Below are positions 1 to 12,088 of a DNA stretch of 64,000 bases, piece after piece; positions within the stretch are counted from its first letter, which is position 1, and the number at the start of each line of letters is the position of its first letter. The position numbers were made by a program, and so were the translations under genes. Source of the DNA: Bacillus solimangrovi (GTDB lineage: Bacteria > Bacillota > Bacilli > Bacillales > Bacillaceae_N); NCBI RefSeq assembly GCF_001742425.1, contig NZ_MJEH01000061.1:1-64000 (forward strand), in the 5' to 3' direction. The notes below the pieces were generated by a model. The model ran no database searches. It saw nothing but the letters and a program-made list of their open reading frames with translations, and was not told the DNA's origin.

Positions 1-1
1 G

Positions 2-658
2 CGAAAGAAGCTTCATAATTGGAAAGAAGAGTATCCATTAGTGTACAAAAAAGCCGTTCCATTACTCAAACCACAGCGATTAATACAAATGATTCATGAA
101 GCTACACAGGGGGATGCTATTGTTACGACTGATGTAGGTCAGCATCAAATGTGGGCGGCACAATATTATTCCTTTAATAAACCGAACCATTGGGTAACTT
201 CTGGTGGATTAGGAACAATGGGGTTTGGTCTTCCAGCAGCAATTGGAGCACAACTTGCAAAGAAAGATGCAACGGTTATCGCAATTGTGGGTGATGGAGG
301 GTTCCAAATGACAAATCAGGAGCTAACGATTATGGCAGAGCGTAATTTACCTGTGAAAGTGGTTATCGTAAATAATCAAAGGCTTGGTATGGTTCGTCAG
401 TGGCAAGAGCTATTTTTCGATAAACGCTATTCACATTCTGTAATCGATTCTCAACCAGATTTTGTGAAGTTAGCAGACGCATATGGAGTTAAAGGCTTCC
501 GGGCAGAAACGGAAGAAGAAGCAAAGGAAACTTTGCAAAGAGCACTTGAAATTAACAGTCCAGTGTTAATTGATTTTAGAGTAACAGAAGAAGAAAATGT
601 GTATCCGATGGTAGCACCAGGTAAAGGATTACACGAAATGGTGGGGGTGAAATTATGA
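2..658 (+). CDS. ilvB: Acetolactate synthase large subunit, C-terminal part (start outside window)
   Basis: This is the 3' end of the catalytic subunit that condenses two pyruvates (or pyruvate and 2-oxobutyrate) in the first common step of branched-chain amino acid synthesis. The frame is open from base 2. The thiamine diphosphate-binding half is visible: [12 protein letters not shown], followed by the [12 protein letters not shown] segment typical of acetohydroxyacid synthases. The protein ends with the family-like [13 protein letters not shown]. Its stop overlaps the ilvH start by four bases (ATGA), which implies translational coupling. Only about 218 codons are present, so the N-terminal and FAD-binding domains cannot be judged. 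Confidence 0.95.
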   Translation, partial: RKKLHNWKEEYPLVYKKAVPLLKPQRLIQMIHEATQGDAIVTTDVGQHQMWAAQYYSFNKPNHWVTSGGLGTMGFGLPAAIGAQLAKKDATVIAIVGDGGFQMTNQELTIMAERNLPVKVVIVNNQRLGMVRQWQELFFDKRYSHSVIDSQPDFVKLADAYGVKGFRAETEEEAKETLQRALEINSPVLIDFRVTEEENVYPMVAPGKGLHEMVGVKL

Positions 659-1179
659 AAAGAATTGTAACAGCGACAGTGAACAATCATTCTGGGGTCT
701 TAAACCGAATCACTAGTCTTTTCTCGCGTCGAGGTTACAACATTGAGAGTATTACTGTTGGTCATACTGAAACACCTGAAATTTCTCGAATGACATTCGT
801 AGTTAATGTAGATGACAAACAGAAAGCAGAACAGCTCACAAAGCAATTAAATAAGCAGATCGATGTGATCAAAGTACAAGATATAACTGAGCAGCCTATG
901 GTAGCAAGGGAGTTGGCATTAATAAGAGTCCTTACTACTGCACAAACCCGAAGTGAAATCACAGGCTTGATTGCTCCTTTCCGTGCCACAATTGTTGATG
1001 TCAGTAAAACCACAATGGTTGTGCAAGCAACTGGAGATTCTGAAAAAATTGAAGCACTCATTGAGTTATTAAGGCCATATGGCATTAAGGATATCGCAAG
1101 AACAGGAACAACTGCATTTACACGTGGTTCACTGACAAAGGCAACATCAGATAATAAACCTGTAAGTATTATTAATTAA
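655..1179 (+). CDS. ilvH: Acetolactate synthase small (regulatory) subunit
   Basis: Regulatory subunit that activates IlvB and normally mediates valine feedback inhibition. The 174-residue protein starts with an ACT domain ([19 protein letters not shown]; residues 1-75) containing the typical HSGVLNRI and [12 protein letters not shown] segments. The C-terminal small-subunit domain follows (residues 85-160). The start overlaps the ilvB stop. The length is usual for Bacillus IlvH. Which end product inhibits the complex cannot be read from the sequence. Confidence 0.95.
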   Translation: MKRIVTATVNNHSGVLNRITSLFSRRGYNIESITVGHTETPEISRMTFVVNVDDKQKAEQLTKQLNKQIDVIKVQDITEQPMVARELALIRVLTTAQTRSEITGLIAPFRATIVDVSKTTMVVQATGDSEKIEALIELLRPYGIKDIARTGTTAFTRGSLTKATSDNKPVSIIN

Positions 1180-1194
1180 TTTATATAAAAATAA

Positions 1195-3784
<2,590 letters not shown>

Positions 3785-3807
3785 GAGCGAATGGAGGCAT
3801 TATATTA

Positions 3808-4917
3808 ATGAAGAAACAAATCGCAATTTTGCCTGGAGATGGAATAGGGAAAGAGATTATTTCTAGTGCTATCACTGTACTTAATGAAATTGCTAACCTG
3901 TTCGATCATGACTTCTCTTATGAGTATGCAAGAATTGGTGGAGAAGCGATTGATATAGACGGCACTCCACTTCCTGAAGAAACGATAAAAGTTTGTAAGG
4001 AAAGTGATGCTATTTTACTTGGTGCAGTAGGTGGACCAAAGTGGGATAATAATCCTCCGGATCTAAGACCAGAAAAAGGTTTGTTGGGAATTAGAAAGTC
4101 TTTACAATTATTTGCGAACCTTCGTCCAGTAATAGCATTTGATAGTTTGAGTGATGCTTCAACGCTGAAACCGTCTGTCCTTAACGGGACTGATCTTATG
4201 ATCGTTCGTGAGTTAACAGGTGGCATTTATTTTGGTCAGCCTAGTGAACGACGAAAAGCTAAAAGCGGTGAAGAGATAGCTGTTGATACACTTTATTATT
4301 CTAGGGAAGAAATTGAACGAATTGTTCGCAAGGGCTTCGAACTTGCAGCACTACGACGTCGTAAGTTGACTTCTGTTGATAAAGCGAACGTATTAGAATC
4401 AAGCCGTATGTGGAGAGAAATTGTAGATGAAATCGCTCATGAGTATCCAGGAGTAGAAGTAAGTCATATGCTTGTCGATAACGCTGCGATGCAACTTATA
4501 CGTAATCCGAAGCAATTTGATGTTATTGTAACAGAGAACATGTTTGGAGATATTTTAAGTGATGAAGCTGCGATGCTTACAGGTTCACTAGGAATGTTAT
4601 CATCAGCGAGTTTATCTGCAAATGGACCTGGATTATATGAACCAGCTCATGGTTCAGCACCAGACATTGCAGGTCAAAATAAAGCGAATCCACTAGCTAC
4701 ATTGCTTTCTGTTGCTATGATGTTGAAATATTCTTTTGGAATGAATAATGAAGGAAGTTTAATAGAGAAATCAATTGAATGTGTTCTTGAAGAAGGTTAT
4801 CGTACTGCCGATCTAGCGGATCATTCTGAACTTATACTTTCTACAGATGAAATGACAAATAAGGTTATTGAAACAATAACAATATTACACAAATCCACAA
4901 AGATGTCAGCCAATTAA
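3808..4917 (+). CDS. leuB: 3-isopropylmalate dehydrogenase
   Basis: NAD-dependent oxidative decarboxylation of 3-isopropylmalate in leucine synthesis. Family motifs are [11 protein letters not shown] at the N-terminus, [13 protein letters not shown] near residue 135, and [19 protein letters not shown] (the isocitrate/isopropylmalate dehydrogenase signature) near residue 245. The length of 369 residues is normal. It begins 23 bases after leuA with a GGAG-type ribosome binding site. The stop codon sits inside a perfect 24-bp palindrome (4904-4927). Confidence 0.96.
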   Translation: MKKQIAILPGDGIGKEIISSAITVLNEIANLFDHDFSYEYARIGGEAIDIDGTPLPEETIKVCKESDAILLGAVGGPKWDNNPPDLRPEKGLLGIRKSLQLFANLRPVIAFDSLSDASTLKPSVLNGTDLMIVRELTGGIYFGQPSERRKAKSGEEIAVDTLYYSREEIERIVRKGFELAALRRRKLTSVDKANVLESSRMWREIVDEIAHEYPGVEVSHMLVDNAAMQLIRNPKQFDVIVTENMFGDILSDEAAMLTGSLGMLSSASLSANGPGLYEPAHGSAPDIAGQNKANPLATLLSVAMMLKYSFGMNNEGSLIEKSIECVLEEGYRTADLADHSELILSTDEMTNKVIETITILHKSTKMSAN

Positions 4918-4927
4918 TTGGCTGACA
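4904..4927. repeat. Perfect 24-bp palindrome spanning the leuB stop codon
   Basis: The 12-base arm TGTCAGCCAATT is followed directly by its exact reverse complement. The leuB stop lies in the centre. There is no T-run downstream, so it is not a classical intrinsic terminator. It could be an mRNA 3'-end stabiliser or processing hairpin at the leuB/leuC boundary, or a protein-binding site. The following 238 bases to leuC are AT-rich and show only a weak 7-bp hairpin (5092-5115). Confidence 0.6.
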
Positions 4928-5165
4928 TCATTGCTCAATAGACTTTATAATGACGAATTTCTTCCTATTATAATTGTTGAATAAAAAAACTATTAATTTA
5001 TTTAAGGTTTTTTATAGAATCGCTTTTTGTAATTCATTCGATTTTGCATAAACGTAGAAACTAATAATTTTGACCTAATTTAAAACTAAAGTAGTCAAGG
5101 TAAATTAATTGACTAGATGAGAACATTAATATTTTAGTTTTATTTAATAGAAAGGAGATAGAGTT

Positions 5166-6581
5166 GTGTCAAAACCTAAAACAATTATTGAGAAAATTTG
5201 GGATAAACATACTGTGACAGTAGAAGAGGGAAAACCTACACTGTTATATATAGATTTACATCTCGTGCACGAAGTGACATCTCCACAAGCATTTGAAGGT
5301 TTGCGTCTTAAGAATCGAAAATTGAGACGACCAGACCTTACATTTGCAACAATGGACCATAATGTTCCGACAGCTGATCGGTATAATATTCAAGATCCAA
5401 TTGCAAAGAAACAAATTGAAACATTGAGTGATAACTGTGAGCAATTTGGTGTTGAAATTGCAGATTTGAACAGTCCAGACCAAGGGATTGTTCATGTAAT
5501 TGGTCCTGAACTCGGTTTAACACAGCCAGGCAAAACGATTGTTTGTGGTGACAGTCACACGTCTACTCATGGAGCATTTGGTGCATTAGCGTTTGGTATC
5601 GGTACGAGTGAAGTTGAACACGTACTTGCAACGCAGACACTTTGGCAATTGAAACCAAAGACTATGCAAGTTAAAGTGACCGGTAAGTTACAAGCAGGAG
5701 TGACAGCGAAGGATGTAATTCTAGCTGTAATTGGGAAACACGGTGTAGATTTCGGTACAGGTTATGTAATTGAATATACTGGTGATGTAATTAGAAGCAT
5801 GAGTATGGAACAACGAATGACAATTTGTAACATGTCCATTGAAGGTGGAGCTAAAGCAGGATTAATTAGCCCTGACGATATTACTTTTGATTATCTTCGA
5901 GGTCGTAAACATGTGCCACAAGGAGAAGAATTCGATAAAGCCGTTAAAGAGTGGGAATCTCTATCAACGGATGATGGTGCTCAATATGACAGGGTTATCG
6001 AGCTAAAAGGAGAAGACATTGAACCACAAGTCACATGGGGAACGAATCCATCTATGTGTGTGGCAATCAATGATGTTGTTCCATCTCCAAATGATTATTC
6101 ATCAGAAACAGATCAAGTGGCAACGAAACAAGCGCTTGAATATATGAAATTAGAGGCAGGTACACCAATAAGTGAAATTGAAATACAACATGTATTTATT
6201 GGATCATGTACGAACTCACGAATTAGTGATCTACGTGCTGCTGCAAAAATTGTAAAAGGGAGAAATGTTGCTTCTCATGTACGTGCACTTGTAGTACCTG
6301 GATCACAAAAAATCAAGCTTCAAGCTGAGCAAGAGGGATTAGATAAAGTCTTCATTGAAGCCGGTTTCGATTGGAGAGAGTCTGGTTGTAGTATGTGTTT
6401 AGGAATGAACCCTGATACTGTTCCAGAAGGTGAACGATGTGCTTCAACGTCAAACAGAAACTTTGAAGGACGACAAGGAAAAGGTGCACGTACACATTTG
6501 GTTAGTCCTGAAATGGCGGCTGCTGCAGCAATTGAAGGACGTTTTGTTGACGTACGAAAATACGAACAACAATATGTTTAA
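5166..6581 (+). CDS. leuC: 3-isopropylmalate dehydratase large subunit
   Basis: Aconitase-family subunit that binds the 4Fe-4S cluster and isomerises 2- to 3-isopropylmalate together with LeuD. Cluster-ligand motifs are GSCTNSR (about residue 347) and [11 protein letters not shown] (about residue 410). [20 protein letters not shown] near residue 130 is also characteristic. The length is 471 residues. The start is GTG 5166, with AAAGGAGATA directly upstream. A 248-base gap separates it from leuB, larger than other gaps in this operon, so an internal promoter or processing site is possible. Confidence 0.96.
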   Translation: MSKPKTIIEKIWDKHTVTVEEGKPTLLYIDLHLVHEVTSPQAFEGLRLKNRKLRRPDLTFATMDHNVPTADRYNIQDPIAKKQIETLSDNCEQFGVEIADLNSPDQGIVHVIGPELGLTQPGKTIVCGDSHTSTHGAFGALAFGIGTSEVEHVLATQTLWQLKPKTMQVKVTGKLQAGVTAKDVILAVIGKHGVDFGTGYVIEYTGDVIRSMSMEQRMTICNMSIEGGAKAGLISPDDITFDYLRGRKHVPQGEEFDKAVKEWESLSTDDGAQYDRVIELKGEDIEPQVTWGTNPSMCVAINDVVPSPNDYSSETDQVATKQALEYMKLEAGTPISEIEIQHVFIGSCTNSRISDLRAAAKIVKGRNVASHVRALVVPGSQKIKLQAEQEGLDKVFIEAGFDWRESGCSMCLGMNPDTVPEGERCASTSNRNFEGRQGKGARTHLVSPEMAAAAAIEGRFVDVRKYEQQYV

Positions 6582-6656
6582 TGAAGTCACTATTTTGAAA
6601 TGAATTTTTGAAATATATAAGGAAAAGACATAAGTTCAGAAGGAGGAGTGAGTCAC

Positions 6657-7238
6657 ATGGAACCAATTGTAGTCCATTATGGAAAGGTGGCACCGATGCC
6701 ACGAGTTAATGTCGATACAGATCAAATCATCCCAAAACAATTTTTAAAGCGTGTGGAACGGACGGGGTTTGGGAAGTTTTTATTTTTTGATTGGAGATTT
6801 AATGCAGATGGAAGTGATAATGACCAATTTGAATTGAATCAGTTAGAAAACAAAGGTACATCTATATTAGTAGCGGGTCCAAATTTTGGGTGTGGTTCTT
6901 CTCGTGAACATGCACCATGGGCACTACAAGATTATGGGTTTAGAGTCATCATTGCGCCATCATTTGCTGATATTTTTTATAATAATTGTTTGAAAAATGG
7001 TATTCTACCAATTCGTTTAGATGAACAACATGTGAAAGAGTTACAAAACAAGGCAACAGTTTCTAACTATAAACTTAAAGTTGATTTGCAAGAACAGAAG
7101 GTTGTGGATGATAGCGGATTTGAAAGCACGTTCGTAATAGATGGATATTGGAAAGAGATGCTACTTAATGGTTGGGATGAAATTGATGTTACATTAAATT
7201 ATGAACAACAGATTTCTGTCTTTGAAGCAAACCGTTAA
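6657..7238 (+). CDS. leuD: 3-isopropylmalate dehydratase small subunit
   Basis: Swivelling-domain partner of LeuC. Diagnostic motifs are NVDTDQIIPKQFLKRVERTGFG near the N-terminus and FGCGSSREHAPWAL near residue 75. The length is 193 residues. The ATG at 6657 is chosen because AGGAGG (6641-6646) lies ten bases upstream; the in-frame GTG at 6648 is only one base from that site. It is the last gene of the operon and is followed by a strong terminator. Confidence 0.95.
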   Translation: MEPIVVHYGKVAPMPRVNVDTDQIIPKQFLKRVERTGFGKFLFFDWRFNADGSDNDQFELNQLENKGTSILVAGPNFGCGSSREHAPWALQDYGFRVIIAPSFADIFYNNCLKNGILPIRLDEQHVKELQNKATVSNYKLKVDLQEQKVVDDSGFESTFVIDGYWKEMLLNGWDEIDVTLNYEQQISVFEANR

Positions 7239-7244
7239 GTGAAT

Positions 7245-7278
7245 GACCTCAGCAGCAAATTGCTGAGGTCTTTATTTT
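7245..7278 (+). terminator. Intrinsic terminator of the ilv-leu operon
   Basis: A ten-base-pair perfect stem (GACCTCAGCA paired with TGCTGAGGTC, six-base loop) is followed by TTTATTTT. It lies six bases after the leuD stop. Confidence 0.9.
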
Positions 7279-7287
7279 GGTGATATA

Positions 7288-7344
7288 GCTACTATTATTT
7301 TATATTGCTATGCTAGATAAATAGCAATATAAAATAATAGTAGC
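7288..7344. repeat. Perfect 24-bp AT-rich inverted repeat with 9-base spacer
   Basis: The arm at 7288-7311 is the exact reverse complement of 7321-7344; the spacer is GCTAGATAA. Only 6 of 24 arm bases are G or C. It follows the leuD terminator and lies about 45 bases upstream of the likely ysoA promoter. No T-run follows. It could be a cruciform, an operator-like site, a second hairpin for read-through transcripts, or a relic of a small mobile element. Confidence 0.75.
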
Positions 7345-7390
7345 AATCAGAGTGAGATATACTAATGAGAGTAATTAACTGTTCCCTTAC

Positions 7391-7419
7391 TTGTCTTTTT
7401 AAGTTGGAATTGCTACACT
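7391..7419 (+). promoter_or_regulatory. Candidate sigma-A promoter of the ysoA-like gene
   Basis: TTGTCT (7391-7396), a 17-base spacer and TACACT (7414-7419) resemble a vegetative promoter. The predicted start falls near the 12-bp palindrome CCGATATATCGG (7424-7435). Based on consensus match only. Confidence 0.45.
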
Positions 7420-7457
7420 GATACCGATATATCGGCTAATTAGAAGAGGCGATGCAA

Positions 7458-8465
7458 ATGAAAAAAAAGAAAAACTCAAAGGTTGTAGCATTTCCTAATC
7501 TGGAAGAAAGACTTCTTAAGTTAGGAATGGAGCAGCTGGATAATAAAAATTACAGTCGTGCATTGGAATATTTCCAACAGCTTCAGGAGCATAATTTTTA
7601 TCAAGAAGCAGAAGTAGGTATTGTTCTTTGTTTGTTAGAGTTAGGCATGCTAAACGATGCAAAGGAGAAATGTAAGGAACTATTAAATAAAGGGATTGGC
7701 GACTATTTTGAAGTCTTACACATTTATACAACGATATTGATGCAGTTGAAGGAATATTCCGAAATAGTTGTTACGTTAGAAACTGTACTTCAAGAGCATC
7801 CCCCACCAAAGGAATATGCAGAATCAATCTATCATTTGCTTCAATTGGGGAGAAAGCTAAATAAAACAGAATTTAATAATGATACACAAATGGTAGATGT
7901 AGACCATGTTGACGATGAATTAGGGTTATTAAAATTAGATAGTATAGCTGAACAAATAACGTTAGTTCAAAAATTACAGACAGCTAACCTACGTCCTTAT
8001 TTAAATGAAATAGAACAATTTTTAGGTGATAATAGCTCTCATCCGTTTGTACAAGCTCTTTTATTGCAATTACTTAAAGAACAAGAAGTTGACATGATGA
8101 TAACAGTGCGGAAGTTTGGGGAAGCAGTTATTGTTAATCCAGTTAACATTCCGTATGCTAATGAGCAAGGTTTTGAAAGTGACGTACATACAGCTTTAGA
8201 AGCACAGCTTGGGCAAAACAATCCTGTTTTGTTTGAACTAGTAGTTGAATTATGGCAACGAACGGTTCTTATGCGTTATCCGTTGTCGTTTGTTCCGCAT
8301 AATGCACAAGTGTGGGCAGCTGCTCTTTATAAGTTAGGGTATGAAATGCAAGGTATTAGCTTGTCTATTGAAGAATTGAATGAACATTATGTAGTAGGTG
8401 AAACTGATTTAAACGAAGCCTTATCAATTTTGTTAGAAGTAGAAAGAATTGAGTTAAATCACTGA
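7458..8465 (+). CDS. ysoA: Tetratricopeptide-repeat protein, YsoA-like
   Basis: Protein of 335 residues with a lysine-rich N-terminus (MKKKKNSKV) and TPR-like helical repeats in the first half (for example LGMEQLDNKNYSRALEYFQQL and VGIVLCLLELGMLNDAKEKC). There is no signal peptide or membrane segment, so it should be cytoplasmic. The assignment rests on the TPR character and on position: in B. subtilis ysoA lies between leuD and tig. Its molecular function is unknown. ATG 7458 has GAAGAGG eight bases upstream; the alternative ATG 7452 is too close to that site. Confidence 0.8.
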   Translation: MKKKKNSKVVAFPNLEERLLKLGMEQLDNKNYSRALEYFQQLQEHNFYQEAEVGIVLCLLELGMLNDAKEKCKELLNKGIGDYFEVLHIYTTILMQLKEYSEIVVTLETVLQEHPPPKEYAESIYHLLQLGRKLNKTEFNNDTQMVDVDHVDDELGLLKLDSIAEQITLVQKLQTANLRPYLNEIEQFLGDNSSHPFVQALLLQLLKEQEVDMMITVRKFGEAVIVNPVNIPYANEQGFESDVHTALEAQLGQNNPVLFELVVELWQRTVLMRYPLSFVPHNAQVWAAALYKLGYEMQGISLSIEELNEHYVVGETDLNEALSILLEVERIELNH

Positions 8466-8579
8466 CCAGAGTTAAAATGAATCTATGTTTTTTATATTGA
8501 TCATAGACTGCTTACTATAAAATGATTCACCTCTCCGATTAGGTGTAGGTTGTGATCTGAGTCAAGTTAATTGTATCTA

Positions 8580-8607
8580 TTGAAACGATTATTTTTCATG
8601 TTATAAT
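8580..8607 (+). promoter_or_regulatory. Sigma-A promoter of tig
   Basis: TTGAAA (8580-8585), a 16-base spacer and a perfect TATAAT (8602-8607). The resulting leader of about 160 bases carries a small hairpin (TTCTCAC, loop AATG, GTGAGAA; 8669-8686). Confidence 0.6.
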
Positions 8608-8775
8608 ATAATGGTTGTAGATATGTGACTAATATACAAAATTCGTCTTTGTTTTATTACATGTGTGTTTCTCACAATGGTGAGAATGAACGATAAGATG
8701 AATGACTGACATGAATCTCGTTTTGGGTAAATGTCATTAATTAGTAGATAATAATAGATGTTGGAGGGAAAAAAT

Positions 8776-10068
8776 ATGGCTGCTAAGTGGGAAAAATTAG
8801 AAGGCAACCAAGTTAAGTTGACAGTAGAGGTAGAAGCGGAACAAGTGAGCAAAGCACTTGATCAAGCATTTAAAAAAGTTGTAAAACAAATTAACGTTCC
8901 AGGTTTCCGTAAAGGGAAAATGCCACGTTTTATGTTTGAACAACGTTTTGGTGTAGAATCTCTTTATCAAGACGCTGTAGATATTATGTTACCAGAAGCT
9001 TACAGTGCTGCAATCGATGAGACTGGTATCACTCCAGTAGCTCAACCAGAAGATATTGATGTTGAACAAATCGAAAAAGGTAAAGAATTTATCTTTACAG
9101 CGACTGTTACAGTTAAGCCAGAAGTTGAACTTGGAGAATATAAAGGCTTAGAAGTTGAAGAAATGAATGCTGAAGTGACAGATGAAGACGTAGACGACGA
9201 ACTGAAGCGTCTACAAGAGCAAAATGCTGAATTAGTTGTAAAAGAAGAAGGTACAGTTGAGAAAGGTGATACTGTCGTAATTGACTTCAAAGGTTTTGTT
9301 GATGGTGAAGCATTCGAAGGTGGGGAATCTGAAAACTACTCACTAGAAATTGGTTCAGGTCAATTCATTCCTGGATTTGAAGAGCAAATCGAAGGGATGG
9401 CTACTGGTGAAGAAAAGGACGTTGAAGTATCTTTCCCAGAAGAATACCATGCTGAAGAACTTGCAGGAAAACCAGCGAAATTTGAAGTGAAGCTTCATGA
9501 AATTAAAACAAAACAACTTCCAGAACTTGATGATGAGTTCGCGAAAGATGTAGACGAAGAAGTTGAAACTTTAGCAGGTTTAAAAGATAAGCTAAACGAG
9601 CAAATTAAAGAACGTAAAGAGCGCGAAGCAGATACAAGTATGCGTGACCAACTTGTTGAAAAAGCTGCAGAAAATGCAACGATTGACGTTCCAGAAGCAA
9701 TGATCGATACAGAGATTGAGCAAATGATGAGTGAATTTGAGCAGCGTTTGCAAATGCAAGGTATGAACCTTGAAATGTACTTCCAATTCTCTGGTCAAGA
9801 TGAGAATGCCCTTCGTGAGCAAATGAAAGAAGATGCTAATAAGCGTGTTCGTACAAACTTAACTTTAGAAGCGATTGCGATTGCTGAAAATGTAGAAGCT
9901 TCTGAGGAAGATGTTAAGGAAGAGCTTGATAAGATGGCTGAAATGTATCAAACATCTGTTGATGAGCTTACGAAAATGCTTGGTGGTTCATCTGACCGTG
10001 TGAAGGAAGACCTTAAAATCCGTAAAGCAATTGATTTCCTTGTAGAGAATCGTAAAGTAGCTGCATAA
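8776..10068 (+). CDS. tig: Trigger factor (ribosome-associated chaperone and prolyl isomerase)
   Basis: Binds the ribosome exit tunnel and assists folding of nascent chains. The N-terminal domain has the ribosome-binding signature [11 protein letters not shown] (about residue 45). The FKBP-type prolyl isomerase domain spans about residues 155-240 ([16 protein letters not shown]), and the C-terminal helical arms follow. The length is 430 residues. ATG 8776 is preferred because GGAGGG lies just upstream; an in-frame ATG at 8758 precedes that site. It is monocistronic, with its own promoter and terminator. Confidence 0.96.
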   Translation: MAAKWEKLEGNQVKLTVEVEAEQVSKALDQAFKKVVKQINVPGFRKGKMPRFMFEQRFGVESLYQDAVDIMLPEAYSAAIDETGITPVAQPEDIDVEQIEKGKEFIFTATVTVKPEVELGEYKGLEVEEMNAEVTDEDVDDELKRLQEQNAELVVKEEGTVEKGDTVVIDFKGFVDGEAFEGGESENYSLEIGSGQFIPGFEEQIEGMATGEEKDVEVSFPEEYHAEELAGKPAKFEVKLHEIKTKQLPELDDEFAKDVDEEVETLAGLKDKLNEQIKERKEREADTSMRDQLVEKAAENATIDVPEAMIDTEIEQMMSEFEQRLQMQGMNLEMYFQFSGQDENALREQMKEDANKRVRTNLTLEAIAIAENVEASEEDVKEELDKMAEMYQTSVDELTKMLGGSSDRVKEDLKIRKAIDFLVENRKVAA

Positions 10069-10083
10069 GATTATATTATAAAT

Positions 10084-10118
10084 AAAACAAGGCGCGAATT
10101 ACTCGTGCCTTGTTTTAC
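10084..10118 (+). terminator. Intrinsic terminator of tig
   Basis: The stem AAAACAAGGCGCGA pairs with TCGTGCCTTGTTTT (14 pairs including one G-U) around a five-base loop. The right arm ends in its own T-run. The A-rich left arm would allow it to work in both directions. Confidence 0.85.
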
Positions 10119-10152
10119 AATATAATAAGCTTTAAGTAGTTATAGGTTGCTG

Positions 10153-10281
10153 TTATGAAAAAGGTTCTACACCTTCTTTTGCTTCAAATTGAAATTGTAC
10201 TGAATGCGCATGGCTTATCATTAACTTGCCAAGATAAATCAAAATTAACTTCCTCTACATGTTTAAAAGTCTATCTTTCAT
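10153..10281 (-). pseudogene. Possible decayed coding fragment, unrecognised
   Basis: On the minus strand two short frames read like one protein broken by frameshifts: a segment KHVEEVNFDLSWQVNDKPC, then in another frame QFQFEAKEGVEPFS followed by TAA. A short MKDRLLN lies just upstream in a third frame. No ribosome binding site is evident. The amino acid make-up looks coding-like, but the pieces are short and chance cannot be excluded. I do not recognise a family. Confidence 0.3.
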
Positions 10282-10293
10282 GATAACTTATAG

Positions 10294-10570
10294 AAAGGGA
10301 ACAAATTAAAAAGTTTTCTTCAAGATAAAGGAAAAATGAAGATCAATGGCTAATAGGAATGTAAGGAGGATAATTTTCTGCATCAAGCATATTTTTCATT
10401 TTTTGCAGATACTATTGATTAAGAGGAGACATACTTTTTTTATGAAGCTGTTTCATACATAATTTGGTGCGAAGTTGGATCGCTACCGCTCTTTTCAGTT
10501 ACTATGGTACAATGCAATACATAATCAATTTGGTGAAGACGGACAAGTGACTTTTGGAGTTTTTAATTGA
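10294..10570 (+). pseudogene. Probable decayed gene remnant between tig and clpX, unrecognised
   Basis: One plus-strand frame reads KEDNFLHQAYFSFFADTID, an in-frame TAA (10420-10422), then EETYFFYEAVSYI. After a one-base frame change near 10463 it continues FGAKLDRYRSFQLLWYNAI and further to a TGA at 10570. Two more stops lie upstream in the first frame (10351-10356). The aromatic and acidic composition and the continuity across the stop and frameshift suggest an old protein-coding C-terminus. The likely clpX promoter seems to lie inside it: an extended -10, TATGGTACAAT, at 10503-10513. The family is unknown. Confidence 0.4.
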
Positions 10571-10635
10571 ATTTAATACTCCAAATCACCTGAGGCTTTT
10601 GGCTTTCCGAGTTAATATTTGCAAGGGGTGATTTT

Positions 10636-11910
10636 ATGTTTAAATTTAACGAAGAAAAAGGACAATTAAAGTGTTCATTTTGTGGTAAAACGCAAGACCA
10701 AGTTCGTAAATTAGTGGCGGGTCCTGGTGTATATATATGCGATGAGTGTATTGAGCTTTGTACAGAAATCGTAGAAGAGGAATTAGGTACGGAAGAAGAA
10801 GTAGAATTTAAAGATGTACCAAAACCACGTGAGATTCGAGAAATTTTAGATGACTACGTAATCGGACAAGACCAAGCTAAGAAGAATTTGTCTGTTGCAG
10901 TCTACAATCATTATAAGCGTATTAATTCCAACAGTAAGATTGATGAAGTTGAACTTTCTAAAAGTAATATTGCTATGATTGGACCAACAGGAAGCGGTAA
11001 AACGTTACTAGCACAGACGTTAGCAAGAATCTTGAATGTACCATTTGCAATTGCAGATGCAACTTCTCTAACAGAAGCTGGATATGTAGGTGAAGATGTT
11101 GAGAATATTCTCTTAAAGCTTATCCAAGCAGCTGATTACGATGTAGAGAAAGCAGAAAAAGGTATAATCTACATTGATGAAATTGATAAAGTTGCTCGTA
11201 AGTCTGAAAACCCATCTATTACTAGAGATGTTTCTGGAGAAGGTGTACAGCAAGCGTTATTGAAAATCTTGGAAGGTACAGTTGCTAGCGTTCCTCCACA
11301 AGGTGGACGTAAGCATCCACACCAAGAATTCATTCAAATTGACACGACGAATATTTTGTTTATTTGTGGTGGCGCATTTGATGGAATTGATCAAATTATT
11401 AAACGTCGTCTTGGGAAAAAAGTCATTGGGTTTGGCTCAGATACTACACAAGAAGACCTTGACCATGGTGCACTACTTTCCAAAGTATTACCAGAAGATT
11501 TGCTTCGTTACGGTCTAATCCCTGAATTTATCGGTCGTCTACCTGTAATTGGTAGTCTAGAGCCGTTGGATGAAGGCGCATTAGTCGAAATCCTAACGAA
11601 ACCTAAAAACGCTCTTGTAAAACAATATCAGAAGCTTCTTGAGTTAGATGATGTTGAATTAGAATTTGAAGAGGGTGCGTTAAAAGAAATTGCTAAGAAG
11701 GCAATTGAACGTAAGACAGGTGCTCGTGGTCTTCGTTCCATTATTGAAGGCATCATGCTTGATGTAATGTATGATTTACCTTCGCGTGAAGACATTGAAA
11801 AGTGTATCATCAATGCTGAAACTGTAGAAGGTAATGCAAAACCTCAATTAGTATTAGAGGATGGTACAATTCTTGACCTTAATCAAGAAACACCACGTGA
11901 AAGTGCATAA
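10636..11910 (+). CDS. clpX: ATP-dependent Clp protease ATP-binding subunit ClpX
   Basis: AAA+ unfoldase that feeds substrates to ClpP. The N-terminal C4 zinc finger is present (CSFCGKTQ and CDECIELC, residues 15-40). Walker A GPTGSGKT lies near residue 118, the pore-loop GYVGEDV near 153, Walker [10 protein letters not shown] near 180, and the sensor-2 region [10 protein letters not shown] near 365. The length of 424 residues is normal. AAGGGGTG precedes the ATG. It is a single gene between the upstream remnant and its terminator. Confidence 0.97.
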   Translation: MFKFNEEKGQLKCSFCGKTQDQVRKLVAGPGVYICDECIELCTEIVEEELGTEEEVEFKDVPKPREIREILDDYVIGQDQAKKNLSVAVYNHYKRINSNSKIDEVELSKSNIAMIGPTGSGKTLLAQTLARILNVPFAIADATSLTEAGYVGEDVENILLKLIQAADYDVEKAEKGIIYIDEIDKVARKSENPSITRDVSGEGVQQALLKILEGTVASVPPQGGRKHPHQEFIQIDTTNILFICGGAFDGIDQIIKRRLGKKVIGFGSDTTQEDLDHGALLSKVLPEDLLRYGLIPEFIGRLPVIGSLEPLDEGALVEILTKPKNALVKQYQKLLELDDVELEFEEGALKEIAKKAIERKTGARGLRSIIEGIMLDVMYDLPSREDIEKCIINAETVEGNAKPQLVLEDGTILDLNQETPRESA

Positions 11911-11920
11911 TTAAATTAGA

Positions 11921-11950
11921 AGCCAACTGAGTAAATCTCAGTTGGCTTTT
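11921..11950 (+). terminator. Intrinsic terminator of clpX
   Basis: The 11-bp stem AGCCAACTGAG / CTCAGTTGGCT has a five-base loop and is followed by TTTT. Confidence 0.85.
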
Positions 11951-12024
11951 CACGTATAACAAAAATGTTTTGAAGTTACATTCATAATTACTTGTTTTTT
12001 CCATAAACCTTCAATTTTGTGTTG

Positions 12025-12054
12025 GTTTAGTATTACTTCCCTCGGGAGATACTA
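12025..12054 (+). promoter_or_regulatory. Candidate sigma-F (forespore) promoter of lonB
   Basis: GTTTA (12025-12029), a 15-base spacer and GGAGATACTA (12045-12054) fit the sigma-F pattern GYWTA / GGNRANANTW at every defined position. B. subtilis lonB is known to be expressed in the forespore under sigma-F, which supports the reading. Sigma-G has a very similar -10 preference and cannot be excluded. Confidence 0.65.
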
Positions 12055-12088
12055 ATGTTTAACTAGCAATAAAAGCAGGAGGTTTATT

